A DNA stretch of 64,000 nucleotides, from the NCBI RefSeq assembly GCF_008326425.1, contig NZ_AP018929.1, positions 248,001 through 312,000 of the forward strand, written 5' to 3'. Position numbers and translations under genes: made by a program. Of this stretch, positions 1 to 8,532 are shown one piece after another. The notes beneath the pieces are model-generated. The model ran no database searches. It was not told the DNA's origin and saw nothing but the letters and a program-made list of their open reading frames with translations. Numbering within the stretch: position 1 is the first letter of the stretch; each line of letters starts with the position of its first letter. The stretch is from Sulfuracidifex tepidarius (GTDB taxonomy: Archaea; Thermoproteota; Thermoprotei_A; Sulfolobales; Sulfolobaceae).

Positions 1-2
1 AC

Positions 3-194
3 TTCAGGAGAATCACGGAAGAGACGAACCCTGCTTATGCCTATGCGGTCTACGGATACAACTACGTTTTCGTGTACAGTAGCGAGCTAGAGCAGATATC
101 TGAGATGGGGTACAGGGTGTTTCATAGAGGATCTGTACACCCAGCACAGCTTAAAGTGAAGAAGTTTCTTGACTTCACTAATACAATTCTATAA
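3..194 (+). CDS. C-terminal end of an unidentified protein (partial)
   Basis: An open frame enters from the left edge and runs 63 codons to a TAA stop. The residues are rich in tyrosine and valine early (a YAYAVYGYNYVFVY stretch) and end in a charged helix-like tail (VKKFLDFTNTIL). No family is recognised from this fragment. The frame is unbroken and its codon use resembles the neighbouring real genes (AGG/AGA arginine). The start lies outside the window. Confidence 0.5.
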   Translation, partial: FRRITEETNPAYAYAVYGYNYVFVYSSELEQISEMGYRVFHRGSVHPAQLKVKKFLDFTNTIL

Positions 195-269
195 TGACCC
201 CCAAAGCCAAACTAAGACTCATCTATGGAAAGAATTTATCTTGATAGAGTTAAGGGGGAAAGACCCTGA

Positions 270-520
270 TTAGGGATGGTAGTCCTTACAGTGAAAGTGG
301 ATGGAAAAAGCCTTGTATTTCAATGGCAGTTGCAGGTAAGGCAGGAGTCACCGAGACACCTCCAAGCGAGGGTCTTGTATACGCTCCTGTTCATTAGTAG
401 TCTTCAGGACACGTGGAATATTCACTCAAGGTCAGGTAGGAACGACCCTGCTCTGCCTCTACCAGTCCTAGGCAAGGTAGAGCCATGAAGCAGGAAGCCC
501 CTCTTAAGGGCGGTGCAGTT
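270..520 (+). pseudogene. Relict 3' end of an IS200/IS605-type tnpB with its right-end structure
   Basis: The stretch is not a gene now, but its end (about 467-520) aligns with the tail of the tnpB pseudogene at 34.4 kb: both carry GGCAAGGT(A/G)GAGCC, then TGAA(G/T)CAGGAAGCCCC, then a short GC-rich hairpin and an AGTT. Positions 320-440 also match the minus strand of 52.74-52.83 kb, including ACACGTGGAATATTCACT in both. This is best read as the decayed C-terminus of a TnpB gene plus the element's right end, where the omega RNA is encoded in TnpB systems. Only about 250 bp survive, with stops in every frame. Seen: the alignments. Inferred: the element identity. Confidence 0.6.
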
Positions 521-849
521 AACAAAGAACATATTCCATTCTGGTATTTTACACAATTAACAGTCTTCGCAGAATCAAATTCATTATTACTTTCTAATGA
601 AAGAGTTACCTCCTCACTTCATAATCTGAGAAGTACTTATCAGCTACATGAAACTTTCTCATCAACTTTAGATCTCCAGTTTATGGAATTTACTATTTTA
701 TCTTAAATATGATATCTTTAAAAAGAATAAATTTCTAGATTAGAGAATTTTAATTTAAATTAGCAGGAATTTTCCTTTTAAAATCCTTATCTACGAGAAT
801 TTTTCTATAAAAAACGAAATAGTTTTAATCCTCTTTTTATATAGATCTT
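521..849. other. AT-rich intergenic stretch, no gene seen
   Basis: Very AT-rich, with short runs of A and T and no coding-like frame. TATA-like sequence lies at about 834-843, close upstream of the next gene. Nothing else recognised. Confidence 0.5.
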
Positions 850-852
850 TTG

Positions 853-1278
853 ATGGGATTATTCAGTCGAAGAAGATATGATAAGTACCAAATTGCGATC
901 TACTTATTACTTTGTTCCTCCATTGGGCTGTCCCCTACTGCGCTTCTTTACCTCTTTTACATTTTAGACAAGGAATACAAAATAAAGACCGGAGTCAAAT
1001 TCAGGAAGTGGTTCCACGGGTTCTACTCTAAGGACGTCAATGAAGTCCTATTTGATTTAGAAGAGAGAGGCTTGGTTATCCAAAGTATGAGGAAGAACGA
1101 ATACCATGAATGGCTGTATAAGATCAATCCCGATTCAATTGATGAAGCTAGAGAACAAGTGAAGGACTTAGAGCAGTTTGAGGAGCTTTTCCAGACTATT
1201 TCAAACATGCCGTTGATAGTAATGATGGATAGAGTAGACAGGATAAATCAGCGCAGATTAGGCTGGTTACATCTCTAA
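853..1278 (+). CDS. Small winged-helix-like protein (Panacea/SocA-like fold possible)
   Basis: The protein has 141 residues from the ATG at 853; a TTG codon directly before it is a weaker alternative. Residues 10-70 have the shape of a winged helix: a hydrophobic helix, LYILDKEY-like spacing, then KWFHGFYSKDV and a helix ending DLEERGLVI. This pattern (lysine/tyrosine helix, W-x-G-x-Y-S, then leucine-rich recognition helix) resembles the Panacea (DUF4065/SocA) group and other archaeal winged-helix proteins. The C-terminal half is an amphipathic helix (REQVKDLEQFEELFQTI) that could dimerise. It stands alone, with AT-rich DNA on both sides. DNA or protein binding is inferred; the exact family is uncertain. 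Confidence 0.65.
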   Translation: MGLFSRRRYDKYQIAIYLLLCSSIGLSPTALLYLFYILDKEYKIKTGVKFRKWFHGFYSKDVNEVLFDLEERGLVIQSMRKNEYHEWLYKINPDSIDEAREQVKDLEQFEELFQTISNMPLIVMMDRVDRINQRRLGWLHL

Positions 1279-1369
1279 TTTTAAACAGGATTTAGTTAAA
1301 TTATATATCTATATTGATAAATTCTAGGTGGGTAACTTTATTATTTAAAGCATGAGAACTAAGGATTAA

Positions 1370-3004
1370 ATGAATTTCAAGAGGTTAGCCTCAATCGTTT
1401 TAAGCTTCCTCGTGTTGTTGTCTTTCGTGTTTTTCGTCCCAACCGTGGGCTCACAAGGGATGAATGGAGCCCAAGCACATGTCTATTACTCTAGTTATAC
1501 AGTTGAGCTCCATTCTTCTTCCAGCCCGATCGGGGGCTTTGAAACACTGAGAATTACCAACTCTACCTTTAATGGTACGGTTAAAGGAGAGTTCACAGTT
1601 CAGGAGCAATCAACCACTTACATCCTTCATACTGGAAGCCTCAAGGAATACAAGGGTGTCTTGAACGTGACGTTAGGTACGAACGGAACTGTGTATGTGT
1701 CCTCTCCCGCCCCTATCATGGAGGTTAAGGTGACGTCTGGATCGCAACAGGAAATAGCTTGGGCTGGAACTCCTTCTACTAAAATAGAAGGTTACGCTTA
1801 CATTAACGGGTCAGGAGAGGTAGAGCTAATATTCCTCAACGGAACTGAGACTACCTCTGAGTCATTCAATGTCTCAGTGGGAGGGAAAGAAACATACAAT
1901 ATTGACGTTTACCTTAACGTCCCATCATTCCAGGTGAAGGAAACGAACACAAGGGAGGTTGGAGTTAACATACAGGGATTTGAGAGATATCATGAAGGAG
2001 AGTTCGCTTACGTAAACTCGAGCGTGGAGATCAAGGCAAATAACTCACCTTTCTCCGTTTCGACCTCTTACTTCGACGGAATGGAAGTCCCTTCCATGAT
2101 CTGGAGGGCCATGGTAATGAACTCATTCTCTGGGTTAGGACAATACAACGCATCCTTCATGACAGTAGAGTTCTTCGGAGTTAACGGCACTGAGGCGGGA
2201 ATGGTGAAGTCCACTTACGTCTCAAACCAAGTTGGTCTTGGAGGAGGCCTAGGTCATTTTGGAGTACAGAACTCAATGGAGCACTCTCGTCTATTGATAG
2301 TTCAATTTGAGGGAGTACATGTAGCTCAGGGTAAGTCGTTCTTGGTCGAAGTAGATGGTATGCCACTGATGGTACAATACGATAATGGGAACGTATCTAC
2401 GACAGCTTACGTGAACATGACCCACCAAGTTCATAGGGGAGCACTTGTAGAAGTCTTCTTAAACGGAACACACTTCGTCTTCGTCAACTCAAGTAATGTG
2501 ACAACTGTTCAACAAGTGAAAGCCACAGTGAAACACACGGTCATTAACGTTAACTCAACTCAGAGAGGTGCTATAGAAGCTGACATAAATTTCACTAGTT
2601 ACGCTGTTTTCAATTTCAGTGTTGCAAACTCCTCATTTGTTATCTACAAGAACGTGAGCGGTCACTTGGTTTTGCTCAACTCTAAGGACTACTTCATCAT
2701 TGACGGCAATGTCACTGTATTCTCAGATCCTGCTCAACAGTACTACCTTGTTTACACTTCCTACAATTCTGGATTAAGTGCACAGTCCATTAATGCTTCA
2801 TCGTCCAGCACTTCATCATTAAGCACAAGTACACAGTCTACCGGTACTTCTTCTCAACAGAGCACTTCGTTACAGAGTTCTTCCCCTTCATCCCAAACAC
2901 CTCAAGCTACCTCAACACCTCAAACGAATTACGCTATTTATATTGTTGCCATAATCGTAGTTATCGTGGTTGCAATAGGTATAGCTTACTTATTGAGGAG
3001 GTGA
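1370..3004 (+). CDS. Exported, glycosylated surface protein with C-terminal membrane anchor
   Basis: The protein has 544 residues. A signal peptide (lysine/arginine start, then a long hydrophobic stretch to about residue 30) is followed by a beta-rich ectodomain of about 430 residues with many N-x-S/T sequons. A low-complexity Ser/Thr/Gln stalk (about 470-520) and a final hydrophobic segment ending LLRR complete it. This layout is typical of anchored archaeal cell-surface proteins that sit in or on the S-layer, where the Ser/Thr stalk is O-glycosylated. A TATA-like TTATTTAAAG lies about 25 nt upstream of the ATG, so the mRNA is probably leaderless. No enzymatic motif is seen; substrate binding or an S-layer role are both possible. 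Confidence 0.7.
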   Translation: MNFKRLASIVLSFLVLLSFVFFVPTVGSQGMNGAQAHVYYSSYTVELHSSSSPIGGFETLRITNSTFNGTVKGEFTVQEQSTTYILHTGSLKEYKGVLNVTLGTNGTVYVSSPAPIMEVKVTSGSQQEIAWAGTPSTKIEGYAYINGSGEVELIFLNGTETTSESFNVSVGGKETYNIDVYLNVPSFQVKETNTREVGVNIQGFERYHEGEFAYVNSSVEIKANNSPFSVSTSYFDGMEVPSMIWRAMVMNSFSGLGQYNASFMTVEFFGVNGTEAGMVKSTYVSNQVGLGGGLGHFGVQNSMEHSRLLIVQFEGVHVAQGKSFLVEVDGMPLMVQYDNGNVSTTAYVNMTHQVHRGALVEVFLNGTHFVFVNSSNVTTVQQVKATVKHTVINVNSTQRGAIEADINFTSYAVFNFSVANSSFVIYKNVSGHLVLLNSKDYFIIDGNVTVFSDPAQQYYLVYTSYNSGLSAQSINASSSSTSSLSTSTQSTGTSSQQSTSLQSSSPSSQTPQATSTPQTNYAIYIVAIIVVIVVAIGIAYLLRR

Positions 3005-3034
3005 AAAAAAGAGTTTCATTCAAACTTTTGATAA

Positions 3035-3045
3035 TTTTTTCTTTC
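3035..3045 (+). terminator. T-run after surface protein gene
   Basis: A T-rich run (ATTTTTTCTTTC) begins about 30 nt after the stop codon of the surface protein gene. Archaeal RNA polymerase terminates at such U-tracts without needing a hairpin. Confidence 0.35.
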
Positions 3046-3268
3046 AATTATAGGTTTTCAATTTTATACAACATTTATGTTGATTATTGTGAATAGCTTA
3101 CAGATAAGCTTATCCTTAATTCATTTAACATGCTTTGGGTCGAAGGTGCTAAACCAAATAATTTTCCTTTTTTAAAAAAGAGATTTGGTTATAATTATTC
3201 AGATTTTTACTAATAGCTCCAAATTTATTATAATATTATTCCAGGGAAGTTAAAAGGAAGCGTAATTA

Positions 3269-3276
3269 CTTAAAAT
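3269..3276 (+). promoter_or_regulatory. TATA box of the aminotransferase gene
   Basis: CTTAAAAT lies about 26 nt before the ATG at 3298, the spacing expected for a leaderless archaeal transcript. The position supports that start codon. Confidence 0.5.
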
Positions 3277-3297
3277 CATGCTTAGACCATTATCTTT

Positions 3298-4455
3298 ATG
3301 GATAAAATTCTCATGCACGTCGGTCCTGTGACGATAAAGGACGACGTTCTTTTGGCAGGAGTTAAGAACAACGTGGGGTTCACGTCAAAGGAATTCGTGG
3401 ACGCTTTCTCCTCGTCCTTGAAGGGCTTGAGGTATATCACGAAAGCGAAATCATATCAGCCGTTCATAATCCCTGGTGGTGGCACGTCAGCTATGGAGAG
3501 TGTCACTTCCCTTCTGAGGAAGGGAGACAACGTCCTCGTGGTCTCTAACGGAGTCTTCGGGGACAGATGGGAATACATTCTAAAGAGGTACCCTGTGAAC
3601 GTAGACGTCCTGAGGCCGAAGCCGGGATACTACGTTAAGCCAGACGAAGTGAAGGAGATGACTGAGAAGAAAGAGTATAAGGTCGTCACGTTAACTCACG
3701 TGGAGACCAGCACGGGTGTGAGGGAACCAGTCAAGGAAGTGATCAGCAAGGTCAGGGACAACGTAGACCTGACAGTGGTGGACGGAGTGTCGGGAATGGG
3801 AGCAGAGGAGGTCAACTGTGAAGACTGGGGAATAGACGTTTACCTTTCAGCTAGTCAAAAAGCTTTGGGCTCCACACCCGGTGCAGGCCTCCTCGTATTG
3901 TCTGATAAGGCCGTGAATTCCATATCAGAGGACTCTGTTGCGGGCTATTATCTGAACTTGAAGAACTGGTTACCAGTCATGAGGTCAATGGAGGAGGGAA
4001 AGGCATCGTATTTCGCCACTCCTCCGGTTCACACTATCCTCCAGCTCAGCAGAGCTCTGGCTGAAGTAGAGAAAGAAGGAATAGACAACAGAGTGAGAAG
4101 GCATCAGGTAGTTTCCGGGGCGATCAGGGCCGGAGTAGAAAGCATGGGCTTCAGCACGGTAGCTAAGTTACCTGAAAGCTACAGCAACAGTGTGACCGGT
4201 GTTGAGTTGAAGAAAGCCGACCCTAAGAAGGTTATGGAGATGAGCTTGTCAGAGGGAGTTGAGTTCGCCCCAGGCGTGCACCCAGCCTTCAAGTACTTCA
4301 GGATAGGCCACATGGGATGGGTTACTCCAAACGACGCTGTGGTAACCATCAGTGTGCTGGAGAGAGTCCTGAAGGAACTAGGAGAGGACATCAGGCTGGG
4401 AGAAGGCTTGAGGGCTGTGCAGGAGTTCTTAGACTCCAAACAAGAAAGACATTGA
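3298..4455 (+). CDS. Class V pyridoxal-phosphate aminotransferase (serine-pyruvate/alanine-glyoxylate type)
   Basis: The protein has 385 residues, normal for the family. Visible family marks are the GGGTSAMES phosphate-binding loop (about 60-68), THVETSTG (about 133-140), [10 protein letters not shown] with the PLP-ring aspartate (about 161-170), and the Schiff-base lysine 188 in SASQKALG. The family transfers an amino group between small amino acids and 2-oxo acids such as pyruvate or glyoxylate in the cytoplasm; the exact substrate cannot be told. Archaea also use relatives in serine and glycine metabolism. The gene has its own TATA box and precedes the lipoate operon by about 60 nt, in the same direction; co-regulation is possible but not shown. 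Confidence 0.9.
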   Translation: MDKILMHVGPVTIKDDVLLAGVKNNVGFTSKEFVDAFSSSLKGLRYITKAKSYQPFIIPGGGTSAMESVTSLLRKGDNVLVVSNGVFGDRWEYILKRYPVNVDVLRPKPGYYVKPDEVKEMTEKKEYKVVTLTHVETSTGVREPVKEVISKVRDNVDLTVVDGVSGMGAEEVNCEDWGIDVYLSASQKALGSTPGAGLLVLSDKAVNSISEDSVAGYYLNLKNWLPVMRSMEEGKASYFATPPVHTILQLSRALAEVEKEGIDNRVRRHQVVSGAIRAGVESMGFSTVAKLPESYSNSVTGVELKKADPKKVMEMSLSEGVEFAPGVHPAFKYFRIGHMGWVTPNDAVVTISVLERVLKELGEDIRLGEGLRAVQEFLDSKQERH

Positions 4456-4514
4456 CTAATCACAGATCAATAAGTGCTATGTCTTATAACATAATACCAC
4501 ATAAGTATATATAC

Positions 4515-4844
4515 ATGGCAGATTTTCAAGATATCCTGAATTACACTATCATGAGGAAGAGGATGTCACAGTTTGAGGAAGAGCTGAAACTCAACAGGGA
4601 AAGTCCTAGGTCCTTGAAGGAGGTAGTGAAAGAGTTTATCTCATTCACCAAGGGAGTCCTCAGGGAGATAAATGACGTAAGTTTCAGGGAGGTCATGGGG
4701 AAGCAGTTGAGGATAGCCAAGAGGTTACTGATGACTATCAACTTGAGATGGGTCCTCATTTTCCTGTACAAGAGGGTAGTGACGAGCTTAGTGAACGCAC
4801 TGTTGAGTTTAATAAACACAGCAATAAATCAAATAAAGTTATGA
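4515..4844 (+). CDS. Small helical protein of unknown function, first gene of the lipoate operon
   Basis: The protein has 109 residues from the ATG at 4515. The longer frame that begins upstream overlaps the aminotransferase gene and is rejected as a start. It is mostly charged, helix-forming sequence (FEEELKLNRE, KEVVKEFISF, GKQLRIAKRLL), and ends in a more hydrophobic, basic helix (LVNALLSLINTAI). No known domain is recognised. Its stop codon overlaps the start of the first radical SAM gene in ATGA, so the two are translationally coupled. That coupling suggests a helper role in lipoate synthesis or a scaffold for the oxygen-sensitive enzymes; this is inference only. Confidence 0.6.
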   Translation: MADFQDILNYTIMRKRMSQFEEELKLNRESPRSLKEVVKEFISFTKGVLREINDVSFREVMGKQLRIAKRLLMTINLRWVLIFLYKRVVTSLVNALLSLINTAINQIKL

Positions 4845-5683
4845 CCACTCTCCTATTCTCCTCAGGGACATTCTTTTTTTTAAAAGGAAAACTGAGCCAG
4901 TCGTATAGCGGTACTGCCTACGCTCTCCAAGGCGGGGGTTGTACCGCTGGGTGTGCCTTCTGTGCACAGTCCAGATTTTCCTCTTCTAGGGACATGCTTT
5001 CCAGGGTTAAATGGTACCCAATGGACTTGGACGAAGCGAAGGGAAGGATGGGGGCTTTCAAACGCTTTTGTCTTCAGACCGTCTACAGACCCGGTTTCAG
5101 GGAAGAAGCACTTGAGGTAATGAAGAAGGTTAACACCAAGGGTAAGTCTTTGACCACTGTCCCGGTGGAGGGGTTAGAGGAATTCGCAGAAGCCGGGGTG
5201 GACTACATAGGTGTGGGGTTGGACACTACTGAAGATATGTTTACAAGGATAAGTAAGCCATTCCCTTTCTCTAGATATATGGAGTTCATTGAGGAGGCAG
5301 TGGAGGTCTTCGGAAAGAGGAGAGTATACGTACACCTTGTGTTCGGGCTCGGGGAAAAGAGTGAGGACTTCCTCTCTTTGATGGAGAGGATCTACTCCAT
5401 GGGAGCTGAAGTAGCTCTTTTCGCCTTCACCCCGGTTAAAGGGACGTTAATGCAGGACATGAGTCCCCCTTCAATTCAGGATTACAGAGTGGTTCAGACT
5501 GTGAGGTATTACCTTTCCAGAGGCTATCCTCTGTCGAGGATCATCAAGGACGGGAAGCTGTTACTCCCCTCCGAGAGGTATCATTTCAACACCTCTGGGT
5601 GTCCCACATGTGACAGGCCCTTCTATAACGAGTCTCCTAAGGACAAGGAGCTTTACAACATACCCAAGGTGATGAGGGATTAA
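4841..5683 (+). CDS. Radical SAM enzyme of the LipS1/LipS2 lipoyl synthase type
   Basis: The protein has 280 residues from the ATG at 4841, which overlaps the previous stop in ATGA. A biotin-synthase-like radical SAM site, C-x3-C-x2-C in CTAGCAFCAQS, lies at about residues 31-41. Late cysteines in a GCPTCDRPF motif (about 256-264) could hold a second iron-sulfur cluster. LipS1 and LipS2 are two radical SAM proteins that together insert two sulfurs into octanoyl groups in archaea and some bacteria that lack LipA. The second such gene and a lipoate ligase follow directly, which supports that role over biotin synthesis. I cannot say which subunit (S1 or S2) this is. Confidence 0.8.
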   Translation: MTTLLFSSGTFFFLKGKLSQSYSGTAYALQGGGCTAGCAFCAQSRFSSSRDMLSRVKWYPMDLDEAKGRMGAFKRFCLQTVYRPGFREEALEVMKKVNTKGKSLTTVPVEGLEEFAEAGVDYIGVGLDTTEDMFTRISKPFPFSRYMEFIEEAVEVFGKRRVYVHLVFGLGEKSEDFLSLMERIYSMGAEVALFAFTPVKGTLMQDMSPPSIQDYRVVQTVRYYLSRGYPLSRIIKDGKLLLPSERYHFNTSGCPTCDRPFYNESPKDKELYNIPKVMRD

Positions 5684-5699
5684 GAAGGGATTCGTACAG

Positions 5700-6503
5700 A
5701 TGAGGAAGTTCGCAACCTTGAGCCTTACTGGAGGTTCGTGTGCCCTTTCGTGTTCATACTGTTCGTCTCACTACATCTCCTCCATGGAGGGGGTGATGTC
5801 GGTTGATGAGTTCGAGAAGACCATTCGAAAGATGAACGCTCGAGGTGTGAAAGGCTTCCTCGTCAGCGGCGGGTTTGACAAAGAGGGTTCACTTCACGTC
5901 AGGAAATACCTACCAGTCATGAGGAAGTTGAAGAATGAACTGGGGGTCATCTTCAACGTCCACCCAGGGGTTCAGGGAAAAGACGTGGTTGAGGAGATGT
6001 CAGACGCGATTGACATAGTCGATTTCGAGTTCACGTTCACCGAAGCGGAGATAAAGGAGAAGGGATTGAAGAGGTCGCCTGAGGACTACGTCCAGATGTT
6101 AGAACTCTTGACTTCTCTCGGGCCTAAATACGTCGTCCCCCACGTAATGGTAGGTTTACCCAACGATGACCCGTCGTTAGCGATAAAGGAGGCCTCCTCT
6201 TTTCACCCTTACATGATTAACATCCTTGTCATGATCCCCACTAAGGGTACTGCGTCAGAGAGGTACGAGATGCCTAAGGTCGAGAAAGTGATGGAAATGG
6301 TAAGACTTTCCTCTACGCTCAACAGGACTTCCCTCGGATGCATGAGGCCTTTTCCACTGAAGAAGGAGCTTGATGCCCGAGCTATGGAGTACGTAGACAG
6401 GATAGCTAACCCTCACCCTTCACTCAGGGATAAGATGGAGATCTATGACGCTTGTTGCTCACTCCCTGAGGAGTTCCTCGATGAATTCAGGGCGAAATCA
6501 TGA
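5700..6503 (+). CDS. Second radical SAM enzyme of the LipS1/LipS2 lipoyl synthase type
   Basis: The protein has 267 residues. The radical SAM cysteines sit at the N-terminus (C-x3-C-x2-C in CALSCSYCSSH, about 14-24), followed by a TIM-barrel pattern including FLVSGGFDKEG and VPHVMVGLPNDDP. Near the C-terminus are further conserved-looking cysteines (SLGCMRPFP, about 216-224, and YDACCSLPEE), which could bind an auxiliary cluster that donates sulfur. It starts 16 nt after the previous gene and its TGA stop overlaps the ATG of the ligase gene (ATGA), so the three are one operon. Pairing of two different radical SAM proteins with LplA matches the archaeal LipS1/LipS2 lipoyl synthase. Subunit identity is not assigned. 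Confidence 0.8.
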   Translation: MRKFATLSLTGGSCALSCSYCSSHYISSMEGVMSVDEFEKTIRKMNARGVKGFLVSGGFDKEGSLHVRKYLPVMRKLKNELGVIFNVHPGVQGKDVVEEMSDAIDIVDFEFTFTEAEIKEKGLKRSPEDYVQMLELLTSLGPKYVVPHVMVGLPNDDPSLAIKEASSFHPYMINILVMIPTKGTASERYEMPKVEKVMEMVRLSSTLNRTSLGCMRPFPLKKELDARAMEYVDRIANPHPSLRDKMEIYDACCSLPEEFLDEFRAKS

Positions 6504-7216
6504 GGCTGGTCATCTCCGGCGGGGATAGAGGGGAAAACCAGATGGCTTTAGACGAGGCCATGCTGATCTTAGCTTCCCACAAAATCATCCCGCCTACAGT
6601 GAGGCTCTGGAACTTCTCACCTACCACACTTTCCATAGGTAGGTTCCTAGCCTATCAGGACTGGGTAAACGAAGAGGAAAGGGTCAGGTTGTCTATCCCC
6701 GTGGTCAGACGTTTCACCGGAGGAGGTCCTGCACTCCACGACGAACGAGGAGAGATAACCTGGTCTATAGTGGGGGAGTTCTCTATGGAGGAAGGATACG
6801 AAATCGCGGGGAGGGGAATAGTCAACGCTTGCGAGGTGTTAGGTATTGAAGCGACGTTCACCCCGATAAATGACGTCGAAGTGGACGGTAAGAAGATAAC
6901 AGGGATGGCGGGAGCTACCAGGAGGGGGTTCACGTTAGTGCACGGGACCTTTATGTTCGACACTGACCTTGAAAAGTTAGCTGTAATAAGACAACCGTCG
7001 GCGAAAGAGAACGTGAGGGGAAAGCCTTCGGTTAGAGTCACCACGCTCTCGAACATCCTCGGAAGTAAAGTGAGCAGGGATGAGGCAACGAAAGCCTTGC
7101 TGGAGGGTTTCTCCTGGTTGGGGCTTCAGGAAGGAGAGATATCCCACTTGGAGAGAGATCTAGCTAAGGAACTTTCTTTTAAATACTCGAATGAAAAGTG
7201 GCTCAAGATCAGGTAA
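6500..7216 (+). CDS. lplA: Lipoate/octanoate-protein ligase catalytic subunit, LplA type
   Basis: The protein has 238 residues. It shows the LplA/LipB fold: RRFTGGGPALHD (about 70-81) is the family's lipoyl-AMP binding loop, followed by KKITGMAG with the catalytic lysine (about 131-138) and LVHGTFMF. The family activates lipoate or octanoate with ATP and attaches it to a lysine of E2, GcvH or, in sulfur-oxidising Sulfolobales, LbpA proteins. It is short and lacks the C-terminal accessory domain of E. coli LplA; archaea often encode that domain separately (LplB), and no lplB is seen here. The ATGA overlap with the preceding LipS-type gene implies coupled translation. Confidence 0.88.
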   Translation: MRLVISGGDRGENQMALDEAMLILASHKIIPPTVRLWNFSPTTLSIGRFLAYQDWVNEEERVRLSIPVVRRFTGGGPALHDERGEITWSIVGEFSMEEGYEIAGRGIVNACEVLGIEATFTPINDVEVDGKKITGMAGATRRGFTLVHGTFMFDTDLEKLAVIRQPSAKENVRGKPSVRVTTLSNILGSKVSRDEATKALLEGFSWLGLQEGEISHLERDLAKELSFKYSNEKWLKIR

Positions 7217-7588
7217 AGGAGTCACGCTAGGAATTAACAAGTTAGTGTGATTCATGATAAAGAGAAGAACTTGTGCTATATACGACGAAATGAACAGATC
7301 TAATCATCTCTGCAAAGGCGTGTAAGTCTCCGCTAGAGACCCTTGGAGGATAGGGATGAAAGAAGGAGGACGACGGAAAGACCTCTTGAGTCTTATGGTT
7401 ATCACTTTTTTGGTATTGAAGGATAGTTGATTCTGAAGGCTAGGGGAAAACCTTACTTGAAGTTTAAGAGAACACAATGAATCCACTATGATCGAAGAAT
7501 CATTAAGACGAAATGGTTTTTGTCCAAACTGACAAGTTTAAATGTAACTTGTCGAAAGCATTTAACTCGAGCTTACCACTTTTCATAT
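7217..7588. other. Intergenic region, no gene recognised
   Basis: Mixed-composition sequence between the lipoate operon and the ABC exporter. A 60-codon minus-strand frame (7304-7486) is present but has no recognisable domain. No tRNA, snoRNA or repeat was identified. Confidence 0.4.
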
Positions 7589-8509
7589 ATGGATGGGATT
7601 ATCGTTAGCGATATCGTTAAGGTATACAAGGCTAAGGGAAGGGAAATTCGTGCACTTGACGGGGTTTCATTCAGGGCTGAGAAAGGAGAAATAACTTCCA
7701 TCGTGGGTCACAACGGTGCTGGTAAGACAACCATGTTGAAGATCCTCTCAACTCTGGTCATACCCACTTCCGGTACAGCCACCGTGAACGGCTACGACGT
7801 GGTGAAGGACGAGAAGAGAGTGAGGGAAAACATAGGCCTTGTCACGGTGAGTGATAGACTGTTCTATTACAGACTCACCGGCATGGAGAACTTGGTGTTC
7901 TTCGGTTCACTTCAGGGTCTCTCTATCTCCGAGGCTAAGAGGAGAGCCAAGGAAGTGCTTGACATAGTAGGCTTGACCGAATGGAGAGACACCCCTTATA
8001 TGAAGTACAGCACCGGGATGCAGAGGAGGTTAGCCTTAGCCAGGGCAATACTCACCGACCCCCCTGTGATCCTCCTCGACGAACCTACCCTCGGTCTAGA
8101 TCCTGTATCAGCTAGGATATTTAGGGAGAACTTGCAGAACCTGGGTAAGACCGTCTTGATGACATCCCATTACCTCAAGGAAGTGGAGGACTTGTCGAAG
8201 AACGTGATAGTGTTCAAGAGAGGAAAGGTAGTAGCCAAGGGAGATCCGGAACAGCTCAAGAGTTCGATAGGTAAGGTATACGAAGGAAAAGTTTACGATC
8301 TCCCTCACGGAATGGAGAAGTTCGTCGTCAGAATGGAGAAAGAGTATGCTGTGTTGAGGTTGCCTGAGAGGGAAATGGGGAAGGTTGAGTTGTACGACTT
8401 GAAGGAGGTCACTCCTACCATGGACGATGTGTACGTCTTCTTCGTGGAGGAAGGGATAGATGTAGCGAGGGAAGGAAGGAAAAGGGGAGGAGCGAGATGG
8501 AGAGAGTGA
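7589..8509 (+). CDS. ABC-2 type exporter ATPase
   Basis: The protein has 306 residues from the ATG at 7589; a TTG 23 codons upstream is possible but the ABC domain begins right after this ATG. Walker A is GHNGAGKTT (about 38-46), the signature is YSTGMQRRLALARA, Walker B is VILLDEPTLGLDP, and the H-loop histidine is in MTSHYLKEVEDL. The C-terminal 80 residues form the extra domain usual in ABC-2 exporter ATPases. It pairs with the permease that begins 23 nt downstream. Such pairs export drugs, lipids or polysaccharides across the cytoplasmic membrane; the substrate here is unknown. Confidence 0.9.
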   Translation: MDGIIVSDIVKVYKAKGREIRALDGVSFRAEKGEITSIVGHNGAGKTTMLKILSTLVIPTSGTATVNGYDVVKDEKRVRENIGLVTVSDRLFYYRLTGMENLVFFGSLQGLSISEAKRRAKEVLDIVGLTEWRDTPYMKYSTGMQRRLALARAILTDPPVILLDEPTLGLDPVSARIFRENLQNLGKTVLMTSHYLKEVEDLSKNVIVFKRGKVVAKGDPEQLKSSIGKVYEGKVYDLPHGMEKFVVRMEKEYAVLRLPEREMGKVELYDLKEVTPTMDDVYVFFVEEGIDVAREGRKRGGARWRE

Positions 8510-8532
8510 AAGCACGCTTCAAGTGATGAGAC

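Noticed and set aside
4317-4514. N-terminal extension of the small lipoate-operon protein
   Set aside because: It overlaps the aminotransferase gene in another frame and reads as low-complexity basic sequence.
7304-7486. 60-codon minus-strand frame in the intergenic region
   Set aside because: No promoter, no start-site support and no recognisable fold.
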